Shown: positions 6,145 to 13,267, counted from the first letter of the stretch. The stretch: 29,097 nt of DNA from a virus (IMGVR_UViG_3300024264_000127:1-29097), one strand, 5' to 3'. Translations and numbers: made by a program. The notes: generated by a model from the sequence alone, not told the origin.

Positions 6145-7076
6145 TTGATTAATTTAGTAATATCAAAACGATCAGCAACTTCTGCAATGAACTTTGCCTT
6201 TGCATTCTTAACCTTCTCAACAACTTCTGCTGCATCAAGTTCATCACTGAGATTGACACCAACAGTTGCCATAAGTCCATCAACACGACAATCACGAATA
6301 CCAAGGTACTCAACCTCAACACCATTGGTAAGAGCACAGATAGTACTATGTGCTCTAGTAGTTACAATGAAACGAGAGTTTGCAATTGTGGTATAGAGAT
6401 GTCTTGCACTGGTGATAAGGAAGCATCGAGAATCATTAAAATGATTGGGACGCTCACAGTTGTTTGAGATAATATGAATAGGAGAATCAGTCTGACTTTT
6501 AAGAGAATTAAATGCATTAACAGATTCGTTCTTATCAATCATATCACCCTTCTCAATATTGATAAGGAGATATTCGGAAGTCTTAGAAGGTTTAGTGTAG
6601 GACTCTCCCATCCACCATCCTCCGTCCATACCACTCATGAAGTTATTATACTCACCAACTTGCTTGGCAATAATATCATCACGAGTGATCAATGCAAAGG
6701 ACTTGTCTGCAATCTCTTTAGCAAAGTTAATGTCATTCTGATTATAAGTTGTAGGAGAAAGACCCCATCCAATGAAAGGAGTTCCTGTTGATAGAAGAGG
6801 TTCAAAAAGATGTCTTAGGTTGTTGCGTAGGCAGCAACCACCAAATAATACAATTACATCTGCCTCATCACGAATCCAATCGAGAGTTGCTTGAGTGAAG
6901 AAAGCAGTTTGACCATTACCAAAACCATTTTCTCCACTATCAAAAAACTCAATATAATTAATCTCTTTTTCTACATGAGCATACGTTTGACGGAATGCTT
7001 CAATGCCACCAAGACTGAAGAAGTCATTTCCAAGATTGATAGAGGCGGGGGGTACAACAGCAGCGACTTTTAACAT
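6141..7076 (-). CDS. Polysaccharide pyruvyltransferase-family protein, 311 aa
   Basis: Resembles the CsaB/WcaK-type family that adds ketal pyruvate to surface sugars: LGNDFFSLGGIEAFR near the N-terminus, VIVLFGGCCLRN, WGLSPTTYNQ, and the C-terminal ARHLYTTIANSRFIVTTRAHSTICALTNG region typical of the family's second Rossmann half. I place the start at 7076 (MLKVAAVVPP) because AAGGAG lies six bases upstream; an in-frame ATG at 7121 would add 15 residues overlapping the previous gene. Substrate unknown; the operon points to capsule or LPS-like glycan. Confidence 0.8.
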   Translation of the reverse strand: MLKVAAVVPPASINLGNDFFSLGGIEAFRQTYAHVEKEINYIEFFDSGENGFGNGQTAFFTQATLDWIRDEADVIVLFGGCCLRNNLRHLFEPLLSTGTPFIGWGLSPTTYNQNDINFAKEIADKSFALITRDDIIAKQVGEYNNFMSGMDGGWWMGESYTKPSKTSEYLLINIEKGDMIDKNESVNAFNSLKSQTDSPIHIISNNCERPNHFNDSRCFLITSARHLYTTIANSRFIVTTRAHSTICALTNGVEVEYLGIRDCRVDGLMATVGVNLSDELDAAEVVEKVKNAKAKFIAEVADRFDITKLIK

Positions 7077-7087
7077 AGTAATCTCCT

Positions 7088-7885
7088 TTATGATTTGTAA
7101 TAAGTTTTGGATCTTTCCCAAGAGTCATCAACAAAGTTATGCATGAATAAAGAATCTGCAATTGTATCTGTACTCTTTCTGACACAATGACCATCCATCA
7201 TTGTCGGTTGTATATCTGTGACAGGAAATCTTCTTCTGAATGAAAAATATTTAAATCCTTCAGGTCCAGGAGAAAATACGTCTTTATAAACATGATCAAC
7301 ATCACTATAAATGTTAGTTGACCAATCCAGATGTTTCATTGGATAGAAAAGAATTACATCTGGGAATCGGTGATGATGATGAGGAATATGCAGCTTAGTT
7401 CTATCACACCTTTCTAAGTCAGGGATACGATATAATATCGTATCATACCTCAACATAACAATAAAGTCATATTCAGTTCCAGTATCTTCGGCATATTTCT
7501 TTACGATCCGAGAAGAGGATTGAATTGAATATAGTTGAGAAAGAATATTACTATAATTTTTATGAGACCAACTTGGTTTCTTGCCAGTAAACTCATGATC
7601 AATATATGCAATCGTTTCTGGTGAATGCTTGAACTCTTGAGGTTCATCAACTCTCAACTCTTTAGGGTTGTAGAGATCACAGAAGACATCAACTGCTTCT
7701 GGATGAATAGGACTTTCTTTAATTCCCGTCCATGACGATACATCATATTTACCATTATCTTTCCACCACATATGTCCGAAGACATCGCAGTCATATCGGT
7801 TAGTAAAGTAATGACGATATGACTCATGAATATGAGCATTCTCTAGAAATCTAGGTTGTCCATAGAATGACAAAGCAATTTTCAT
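7088..7885 (-). CDS. Putative glycosyltransferase-like protein, 265 aa (paralog of 9251-9952)
   Basis: Opens MKIALSFYGQPRF, has a CDVFGHMWW motif near residue 33, and MLRYDTILYR near 145. The gene at 9251-9952 has the same three blocks (ALVYSGQPR, DVFAHMW, VVRLRTDTLFF), so the two are paralogs about half an operon apart. The first block looks like a nucleotide-sugar-binding strand-loop and the RYDT/RTDT block could be a DxD-like metal site. No membrane segment. I infer a glycan-modifying enzyme from this and from its place among glycosyltransferases, but no named family is certain. Confidence 0.75.
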   Translation of the reverse strand: MKIALSFYGQPRFLENAHIHESYRHYFTNRYDCDVFGHMWWKDNGKYDVSSWTGIKESPIHPEAVDVFCDLYNPKELRVDEPQEFKHSPETIAYIDHEFTGKKPSWSHKNYSNILSQLYSIQSSSRIVKKYAEDTGTEYDFIVMLRYDTILYRIPDLERCDRTKLHIPHHHHRFPDVILFYPMKHLDWSTNIYSDVDHVYKDVFSPGPEGFKYFSFRRRFPVTDIQPTMMDGHCVRKSTDTIADSLFMHNFVDDSWERSKTYYKS

Positions 7886-9261
7886 TATATATTACCCTCA
7901 TAATGTTCCAAGAAATAATTAAGATCTTCAGGAGTTCCGATACCCCACATACCATCTCGATCAATCTCTTTGATACGAATTTTCTTCCCATCATTAATTG
8001 CTTCGTTGAATACAGGACAGACATAATATTCATTATTAACACGAATATCCTTTTCAATCATCTGTTCAGCATACTTCACGTAGTCAGATCCCTTCTTCCA
8101 GTAATAGATACCGACAGTAGCATGTTCTGAGATTGGTTTTTTCTCAGCAACCTCAGCAACATATCCATCCTCTCCCAACTTGGCATAAGACCACTTAGGA
8201 TGAGTTGCAGGGAAGGTAACAATACCACCATCAACCTCACCATTCTGGAAGGCATATAGAGTCTCATTAGAATCCCACTCAACAAACTGATCAGAGTTCG
8301 CCATTACTAGAGGTTCGTCATTATTAATGAATTCTTTTGCAAGTAAAGTGGTACAAGCTGCACCTTCTGTGATACCTTCAACTTGCACAATATTACATCC
8401 AGGAGCAATAAGAGGAAGAAGGTAATTGAGATTATACTTATCATAATGTTCCTTTTGTACAATGAAGGTATAGTTTGCCTTAATATTAAGATTCTCAGTA
8501 ACCACTTGAATCATTGGTTTACCTTTAACTTCAATGAGAGGTTTGGGGAAGGTATATCCCTGACTAGCAAATCTACTACCAGCACCTGCCATAGGTATTA
8601 ATACATTCATCGTCTTACTCTCCCATGCAACTTTTTTCTTTGTGCCATTTAAAATTTTTTTAATCCTATCAATCTTACTTTGATCCAAGTCTTTGCGATC
8701 TTCTACCGGAACTAGATGTGCCTTACTATCCAGAGCTCCCTGACGACCAATGTGACTGTCTTCAATAATCACAGTATTAGCAGGAATTGCACCCAAAGAA
8801 GTCATGCACTTCCAATACATTGCAGGAAATGGTTTATTACGAACTACATCTTCATTAGAGATGTACATATCAACAAACTCAAGAAGACCAAGACGTAAAA
8901 GAATGATCTTCACAGTATTACGAATACTATTAGATGCAACTGCAATCTTGTATCCACAGTTTACCAACTGTTGAAAGTATCCCATCAGTTCATAATCTTT
9001 TGCAACACAATCATTAAAGATCTTAAGAGTTGCTTCTTGCTTGTCTCTCCAGATTATATCGTAATTATCTACAGGAAGACCTTTATTTTTCGTAAGAAGT
9101 TCCAGTTTTGCTTTAGTAGGAAGACCATCATAAACACTAACATGTTCATCTCTACTAATAGCATACTCTTTTCCTAGTGCTTGATTGAGAGCATCATAAT
9201 GATGCTCTTTACTGTCAATTAAAACACCATCTAAATCAAAAATAACAAGTTTAGTATCCAT
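7885..9261 (-). CDS. HAD phosphatase-sugar nucleotidyltransferase fusion, 458 aa
   Basis: Residues 1 to about 205 form a HAD subfamily I phosphatase (beta-phosphoglucomutase-like): FDLDGVLIDS with nucleophile Asp9 and Asp11, ASNS at 109-112, NKPFP at 142-146 with Lys143, and IIEDSHIG at 165-172. Residues 218-458 form an NTP-sugar transferase: MNVLIPMAGAGSRFA with the Gly-rich NTP loop, PKPLIEV at 239-245, NSDQ at 322-325, GIGTPEDL near the end. One polypeptide could thus remove a phosphate and activate the sugar 1-phosphate, the logic of the GDP/ADP-heptose routes, but substrate is not readable. Met218 looks like the start of an ancestral separate gene. It abuts both GT-like paralogs. Confidence 0.88.
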   Translation of the reverse strand: MDTKLVIFDLDGVLIDSKEHHYDALNQALGKEYAISRDEHVSVYDGLPTKAKLELLTKNKGLPVDNYDIIWRDKQEATLKIFNDCVAKDYELMGYFQQLVNCGYKIAVASNSIRNTVKIILLRLGLLEFVDMYISNEDVVRNKPFPAMYWKCMTSLGAIPANTVIIEDSHIGRQGALDSKAHLVPVEDRKDLDQSKIDRIKKILNGTKKKVAWESKTMNVLIPMAGAGSRFASQGYTFPKPLIEVKGKPMIQVVTENLNIKANYTFIVQKEHYDKYNLNYLLPLIAPGCNIVQVEGITEGAACTTLLAKEFINNDEPLVMANSDQFVEWDSNETLYAFQNGEVDGGIVTFPATHPKWSYAKLGEDGYVAEVAEKKPISEHATVGIYYWKKGSDYVKYAEQMIEKDIRVNNEYYVCPVFNEAINDGKKIRIKEIDRDGMWGIGTPEDLNYFLEHYEGNI

Positions 9262-9952
9262 CTCTATCTCTCCATAATCTATGATTAATATCAGACTTAA
9301 TTGTTTTTACTTTATTTCGAACTTGTAAGTTCCATCCAATAATTGTTTCTGGGTTGATAACACATCCTTCCTGGATATTATCGCATATATTTTCATATGC
9401 GTCAAAGTATTTGTCCATGTTTTCAGAACTACTGAATGCAAACTGATCATCAATTCCATAATCAGTATGTGCATAGACATTTTTTACATAGCAATAATTC
9501 AAGTCATAATCTATGAGAGGTCCAACCTTGGAGAAGAATAATGTATCTGTTCTAAGTCTCACAACACAATAATATTTGAAGTTGTTCTCTTCCTCGTATT
9601 TCTTTTTAAGTTCGTTTGCTTTATACAAACTATAAAGCATAGAAATAGTATTGTCAATTGGGTGAGGACATCTAGGATCTGGTTTCCAAATATCCGATGA
9701 AAACTCTTTAGGTTTCTCTAGTTCTAAACCTTTAGGTTTCCAGTTCTCTTGCATAAAAGGAACCTGCCATGATTCCCACTTCCCCCTAACCTTATGATCA
9801 TCCCAGAAGTATCCACCCTCATCATTCCACATGTGAGCAAATACATCTATTTCACATTCTTTATTAGGTTCCCAAAATGTTTTCCATTGATTAGAAAAAC
9901 ATTCTTTTACATCTCTGGGTTGACCCGAATAGACTAAAGCAATTTTTTTCAT
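9251..9952 (-). CDS. Putative glycosyltransferase-like protein, 233 aa (paralog of 7088-7885)
   Basis: Shares with the 265-aa gene the N-terminal IALVYSGQPRD, the DVFAHMWND block near residue 35 and the RLRTDTLFF block near 132. It lacks the longer C-terminus of that paralog. Aromatic-rich and soluble. It lies between the epimerase and the HAD-nucleotidyltransferase fusion and overlaps the latter by 11 bases. Likely a GT-A type sugar transferase or glycan-binding enzyme; family not identified with confidence. Confidence 0.75.
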   Translation of the reverse strand: MKKIALVYSGQPRDVKECFSNQWKTFWEPNKECEIDVFAHMWNDEGGYFWDDHKVRGKWESWQVPFMQENWKPKGLELEKPKEFSSDIWKPDPRCPHPIDNTISMLYSLYKANELKKKYEEENNFKYYCVVRLRTDTLFFSKVGPLIDYDLNYCYVKNVYAHTDYGIDDQFAFSSSENMDKYFDAYENICDNIQEGCVINPETIIGWNLQVRNKVKTIKSDINHRLWRDRDGY

Positions 9953-9957
9953 AATAA

Positions 9958-11004
9958 TTACACTTTATTAATTTGATCCCGAATCCAATAATATGTGTAA
10001 CGAATACCTTCCCTGAGTGTCATTTCATAGTCCCAATCTAACTTCTCACGAATCAAATCATTATTAGAGTTACGACCACGGACACCCAGAGGTCCATCAA
10101 TATGAATCTTAGAAACTTCTTTTTCTGCAACTTCGGCAGCAATATCTACAAGTTGATTAATAGTAACCATCTCTTCGGAACCAATATTCACAGGACCCAT
10201 AAAGTCACTCTCCATTAGTCTTCTAGTTGCTTCGATGCATTCGTCAACATACAAGAAGGAACGAGTTTGTAACCCATCTCCCCACACCTCGATAGATCCA
10301 CCTGACTTCGGGAGGTAAGCAACCTTGCGGCAAATTGCAGCTGGTGCTTTCTCTCTACCACCGTCCCAGGTTCCTTCAGGTCCGAAGATATTGTGATACC
10401 TAGCAACCCGAACAGGGATACCATGGTTACGATTGTAAGCAAAGTAGAGACGCTCAGAGAAAAGTTTCTCCCATCCATACTCGGAGTCCGGTGCTGCAGG
10501 ATATGCTGATTCTTCACGGCAATCAGGATTATCAGGGTCTAGTTGATTGTGCTCTGGATACATACATGCCGACCCAGAGTAAAAGATTTTAGTTTTATTT
10601 TGCTCTGTAATTTCATTCAATTTACATTGTTCCTCAAGAACATTCAGATTAATAGACACGGAGTTGTGCATAATGTCTGCATCATTCTCACCAGTGAATA
10701 CAAATCCTGCTCCACCCATATCAGCAGCAAACTGATAAATCTCATCAAAAGGTTCTGCAAACTTATCTACAATATCTTTATAGAAGTTTCCAAGGTATCC
10801 AGTAAAACGAACACATCGTTTTACAAAATTAACATCCCTCAAGTCACCAACAATAAACTCATTCGCATGAGATGCTGAATATTCAGGATGCTTAAGATCA
10901 ACTCCCCGAACCCAATATCCTTCAGAACGAAGTCTCTTAACCATGTGACTTCCAATGAATCCACCTGCACCAAGCACAAGTGCAGTCTTCTTATAATCAG
11001 ACAT
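9958..11004 (-). CDS. GDP-mannose 3,5-epimerase-like extended SDR, 348 aa
   Basis: NAD-dependent epimerase/dehydratase. GAGGFIG at 12-18 is the dinucleotide loop; FAADMGGAGF at 92-101, SGSACMYPE at 143-151, SEYGWEK at 174-180 and GGREKAPAAICRK at 215-227 follow. These match plant GDP-mannose 3,5-epimerase nearly position for position: Cys147, Tyr176, Lys180 and Lys219 correspond to Cys145, Tyr174, Lys178 and Lys217 of the Arabidopsis enzyme (numbering from memory). The product there is GDP-L-galactose or GDP-L-gulose. A short insertion near 66-84 is absent from the plant protein. First gene of the glycan operon, immediately behind its promoter. Confidence 0.9.
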   Translation of the reverse strand: MSDYKKTALVLGAGGFIGSHMVKRLRSEGYWVRGVDLKHPEYSASHANEFIVGDLRDVNFVKRCVRFTGYLGNFYKDIVDKFAEPFDEIYQFAADMGGAGFVFTGENDADIMHNSVSINLNVLEEQCKLNEITEQNKTKIFYSGSACMYPEHNQLDPDNPDCREESAYPAAPDSEYGWEKLFSERLYFAYNRNHGIPVRVARYHNIFGPEGTWDGGREKAPAAICRKVAYLPKSGGSIEVWGDGLQTRSFLYVDECIEATRRLMESDFMGPVNIGSEEMVTINQLVDIAAEVAEKEVSKIHIDGPLGVRGRNSNNDLIREKLDWDYEMTLREGIRYTYYWIRDQINKV

Positions 11005-11028
11005 AAAATAATTAAACTCCTAGTATAT

Positions 11029-11057
11029 ATTATACTAAAAAAGACCCTTATAGTCAA
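11029..11057 (-). promoter_or_regulatory. Glycan operon promoter, TTGACT-N17-TATAAT
   Basis: Minus strand -35 TTGACT (11052-11057) and -10 TATAAT (11029-11034), spacer 17. Predicted start near 11022 gives an 18-nt leader whose first bases form the AGGAG ribosome-binding site. The -35 box overlaps the stop region of the upstream HNH gene. No other strong promoter is evident down to 2362. Confidence 0.75.
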
Positions 11058-11425
11058 GTTCTGCGTTGTCCGAGATTGCACTCTCTTCTCTGCTTATCCC
11101 ACATATCTTTCATATTATCACTGTTAGTCCCGACCCATAAGTTCTCCACGTAGTTTATCTGCGGATATGGTAGAGTCTCGTCTTTATGTAAGATAAACTT
11201 ACCAGGTTCATAGTCTTCTAAAAAACTACGTCCAACTAGCGTATGGGCGTATCCTATCCAGTTTCTATAATAATAGTCGTTCTCGCCCCAACCGCGTTTA
11301 GTATCCAATCGGAATACCATAAACTTCTGCTTCTTCGCGTTGTAGCAACGACCCTTTGTTGTTATAAAATACCCAGGTCTAAACTCTTTACACTCTTCGC
11401 CAGGTAATAATAGTTCTTTATTCAT
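11054..11425 (-). CDS. HNH homing-endonuclease-like protein, 123 aa
   Basis: Start ATG at 11425 (MNKELLLPGEE); longer upstream readings run through the promoter. Residues 18-26 (GYFITTKGR) resemble a NUMOD4-type start and the C-terminal half ILHKDETLPYPQINYVENLWVGTNSDNMKDM carries the HNH fold residues His/Asp, the VENLxxGT turn and DNxxDM. Such genes are free-standing mobile endonucleases in T4-like phages. It lies just upstream of the glycan operon. Confidence 0.85.
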   Translation of the reverse strand: MNKELLLPGEECKEFRPGYFITTKGRCYNAKKQKFMVFRLDTKRGWGENDYYYRNWIGYAHTLVGRSFLEDYEPGKFILHKDETLPYPQINYVENLWVGTNSDNMKDMWDKQRRECNLGQRRT

Positions 11426-11450
11426 AATAGGTCTGTGGTTAATAGTATAT

Positions 11451-11478
11451 ATTATACCACATAAAAAAGAAGGGTCAA
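11451..11478 (-). promoter_or_regulatory. Promoter of the HNH gene, TTGACC-N16-TATAAT
   Basis: Minus strand TTGACC (11473-11478) and TATAAT (11451-11456), spacer 16. Predicted start near 11444, leader about 19 nt. Confidence 0.6.
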
Positions 11479-11536
11479 GTGTGTCTGAATAACCACAGAC
11501 CGACATACTTAACCCCTCCCCAGGATAACACATTTA

Positions 11537-11556
11537 CCCCCCATTGTCAAGGGGGG
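11537..11556. repeat. GC-only inverted repeat, six C then six G around an 8-nt loop
   Basis: CCCCCC, loop ATTGTCAA, GGGGGG: a perfect six-pair hairpin at the end of the 41-aa reading frame. The loop read on the minus strand contains TTGACA, a -35-like hexamer. There is no T-run, so it is not a standard terminator. Confidence 0.6.
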
Positions 11557-11672
11557 TCTGGGTCATTGCAGGCTCGCCACTTACTCTTTGACCAGAAGCA
11601 AGAAACTGGACGGTAGTAACCCACCCGCACCAACGGCATTTGAGAGATGCCGTAAACTCTTAAGAGGGTCAT
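11547..11672 (-). CDS. Possible small protein, 41 aa
   Basis: ATG at 11672 follows a good ribosome-binding sequence (GGTGGAG, five bases before the start) and the frame runs to a TGA inside the GC hairpin. The product (MTLLRVYGISQMPLVRVGYY, ending WRACNDPDPP) has no recognisable motif. The ribosome-binding site and position between two genes on the same strand support it, but the region could also be noncoding. Confidence 0.4.
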   Translation of the reverse strand: MTLLRVYGISQMPLVRVGYYRPVSCFWSKSKWRACNDPDPP

Positions 11673-11688
11673 AATGACTCCACCAGGT

Positions 11689-11949
11689 CTAGTTTTCAGA
11701 CGATACCGAGTCTCTAACATAACAAGGAACACCATCTGGATCTAACCATTTAGTGTATTCATAATCCTCCATAGCAGTCATCAATTGCAATTCATTATCA
11801 CAAAGATACATATCACGATAACGACCGGTATATGAATCTGATTTTTGAATGCGACAATCTGGTTTACCATTGATTTCCAAAGTGCCAACTTGGATATAAC
11901 GATAAGGAGACCGTTCAAGAAGAACGGTTGGTTTTTGCACAACTTTCAT
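11689..11949 (-). CDS. Hypothetical protein, 86 aa
   Basis: ATG at 11949 overlaps the stop of the 73-aa gene (ATGA). Beta-rich N-terminal half (YRYIQVGTLEINGKPDCRIQ) followed by NELQLMTAMEDYEYTKWLDPDGVPCYV. Mixed charge, soluble, no signal. Cotranscribed with the 73-aa gene from 12193-12221. Function unknown. Confidence 0.8.
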   Translation of the reverse strand: MKVVQKPTVLLERSPYRYIQVGTLEINGKPDCRIQKSDSYTGRYRDMYLCDNELQLMTAMEDYEYTKWLDPDGVPCYVRDSVSSEN

Positions 11950-12170
11950 CAGGCAACCTCAACAGAAATTTCTAAATCAGAATACAAACAGTCCATCATG
12001 ATTTCATAATCATCAAGTGGATCACCAGAAAAAATTACTCCATTAGATTCATAATATTTACGAACCTTCTTAAATAATTTTGGACTTTTTACATCTAAGA
12101 AAATTTCACCTTTTGCAGCATTACGAAGAGTTTCTAAATCCTTACTCTTGAATTTTTCAGTCAGTGCCAT
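11949..12170 (-). CDS. Hypothetical protein, 73 aa
   Basis: Starts ATG at 12170, about 20 bases after a predicted transcript start. Lys-rich N-terminus (MALTEKFKSKDLETLRNAAK), then an acidic C-terminus (DDYEIMMDCLYSDLEISVEVA). Soluble, probably alpha/beta. No family recognised. Confidence 0.8.
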   Translation of the reverse strand: MALTEKFKSKDLETLRNAAKGEIFLDVKSPKLFKKVRKYYESNGVIFSGDPLDDYEIMMDCLYSDLEISVEVA

Positions 12171-12192
12171 TGTCCGTTTTGATTACCTGTGT

Positions 12193-12221
12193 ATTATAAG
12201 GTGTTGTGATTATGTAGTCAA
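12193..12221 (-). promoter_or_regulatory. Promoter of the 73-aa/86-aa operon, TTGACT-N17-TATAAT
   Basis: Minus strand TTGACT (12216-12221) and TATAAT (12193-12198), spacer 17. It begins three bases after the T-run of the terminator at 12224-12260. Confidence 0.75.
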
Positions 12222-12223
12222 GT

Positions 12224-12291
12224 AAAAGTAGGTTCCTGTCGCCGCTGCTTCTGAACCTACCAAAGGGAAGCACCGCAGTTGATTTCTCAAC
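12224..12291 (-). ncRNA. Candidate phage small RNA, about 68 nt
   Basis: A perfect sigma70 promoter (12298-12326) predicts a start near 12291, and an intrinsic terminator (GTAGGTTC/GAACCTAC, 12228-12260, then TTTT) ends the transcript near 12224. Between them lies a second hairpin, AGTTGA-GAAA-TCAACT (about 12276-12291), and a single-stranded segment of about 15 nt. There is no open reading frame of useful length (ATGAGTTGA stops at once). The next genes have their own promoter directly after the terminator, so this is more likely a free RNA than a leader. Confidence 0.55.
12228..12260 (-). terminator. Intrinsic terminator of the candidate small RNA
   Basis: Eight perfect pairs, GTAGGTTC with GAACCTAC, a 17-nt G/C/A-rich loop, then TTTT on the minus strand (12224-12227). 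Confidence 0.65.
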
Positions 12292-12297
12292 TCATAT

Positions 12298-12326
12298 ATT
12301 ATACTACCTCTAGTGCCCCCTGTCAA
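12298..12326 (-). promoter_or_regulatory. Perfect promoter TTGACA-N17-TATAAT inside the end of the 55-aa gene
   Basis: Minus strand TTGACA (12321-12326) and TATAAT (12298-12303) with a 17-bp spacer. The -35 box lies within the last codons of the 55-aa gene. No gene starts within 100 bp downstream. Confidence 0.75.
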
Positions 12327-12477
12327 ATGGTGCCCAATGCTGCCAGTTATATTTGTGGACTGCCCACATTCCCATGACAGGAACAATGATTAATATGAAA
12401 CTTAAACTGCCAACACCCCACGGATTATTGAGTGTTGCAGAGGCAAAGTGTGCTGCCTTGAGTGCTATGTTACCCAT
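12310..12477 (-). CDS. Small membrane protein, 55 aa
   Basis: ATG at 12477 lies inside the end of the 102-aa gene and follows AAGGGAG at suitable spacing; stop TAG at 12310. One transmembrane helix (VGSLSFILIIVPVMGMWAV, about residues 21-39), short N-terminus, and a His/Trp-rich C-terminus (HKYNWQHWAPFDRGH). Function unknown. Confidence 0.75.
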   Translation of the reverse strand: MGNIALKAAHFASATLNNPWGVGSLSFILIIVPVMGMWAVHKYNWQHWAPFDRGH

Positions 12478-12778
12478 AAGTAATCTCCCTTGTTTTCCAA
12501 AGATTTAGAAAATAACGATCAACTTGATATAAGTCTTTAGCAGGTGGTATTTCATCAATATTTTCAGACCACTCTTCACATAATATTCTCATCTCATATG
12601 AAATTTTATTTGGTGTGAACATTCTACCAAATGAGGACATGGCAAACGCATGTCTCATCTTAATGCGCTGTTCCATTTCCGTCATATTTGTCACTTTCAT
12701 AGTAGATATTTTCACCTTTTCTGTGCCCGAAATAAATGGTGGCACATAGAAATGGTATTGTTCCCCAGAGTAAGACAT
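12470..12778 (-). CDS. Hypothetical protein, 102 aa
   Basis: ATG at 12778, stop at 12470. Begins MSYSGEQYHFYVPPFISG, with a central helix rich in Met/Arg (MTEMEQRIKMRHAFAMSS) and a C-terminal segment with Trp/Tyr (VDRYFLNLWKTREITYG). Soluble. Overlaps the downstream 55-aa gene by eight bases. No family recognised. Confidence 0.75.
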   Translation of the reverse strand: MSYSGEQYHFYVPPFISGTEKVKISTMKVTNMTEMEQRIKMRHAFAMSSFGRMFTPNKISYEMRILCEEWSENIDEIPPAKDLYQVDRYFLNLWKTREITYG

Positions 12779-12787
12779 CTGCTAAAG

Positions 12788-13258
12788 TCATATGACATTT
12801 CCCGGTGATAGAGATTGGAAAATTTTAGAGCAAACATCAATAGCAACATGTGCTCCATATACCCCAGAGAAAATATATAAGATACCTAACTTAGAACAGT
12901 ACAGTTCCAGTTCCTGACATTTTCTTATATCCGTAGTACTGTAATCAATAATAATATCACCCTCCTCAAGTAAAGGTAGCAACTCATCAAGTGTGTCTTC
13001 TGTCTTTTGCTCTGGAAGTGTAATCTGAAAGATGCCAGGAACTTTTCCGGCACTAGTGTATCTAAGACCATCAGATTTAACTGCCTGAACAAGATACTCT
13101 AATGAAGTTACACATCCACTAATATATCCTGCCTCATATTGACCGCAAGCATTCTCATAGCTACTACTACTATAACCCCAAACTTCAATTCCCTTTTCAA
13201 TCATACGACGGGACATACCTTCACCAGTACGACCCAAACCAATCATTCCAACTTTCAT
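12788..13258 (-). CDS. 6-phosphogluconate dehydrogenase-like NADP-binding domain only, 156 aa
   Basis: The N-terminal Rossmann domain of Gnd is clear: MKVGMIGLGRTGEGMSRRM with the GxGxxG loop, then TLDELLPLLEEGDIIIDYSTTDI and KLGILYIFSGVYGAHVA, which replaces the usual substrate-binding GTSGGxxGA segment. The protein stops at 156 residues, whereas phage and bacterial Gnd are 300-480. The all-helical catalytic and dimer domain is therefore absent, and no remnant of it is readable downstream. Intact phage Gnd boosts NADPH through the pentose phosphate path. This one can at best bind a nucleotide and may be decaying or repurposed. Confidence 0.8.
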   Translation of the reverse strand: MKVGMIGLGRTGEGMSRRMIEKGIEVWGYSSSSYENACGQYEAGYISGCVTSLEYLVQAVKSDGLRYTSAGKVPGIFQITLPEQKTEDTLDELLPLLEEGDIIIDYSTTDIRKCQELELYCSKLGILYIFSGVYGAHVAIDVCSKIFQSLSPGNVI

Positions 13259-13267
13259 AAAATTCTC

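Noticed and set aside
6141-7121. Longer pyruvyltransferase-like frame starting at 7121
   Set aside because: The internal ATG at 7076 has a strong AAGGAG and the family-like sequence starts there.
10215-10517. 100-aa minus-strand open frame inside the epimerase gene
   Set aside because: Shadow frame; the epimerase frame carries all the family motifs.
11537-11556. GC hairpin considered as an intrinsic terminator
   Set aside because: No T-run follows on either strand.
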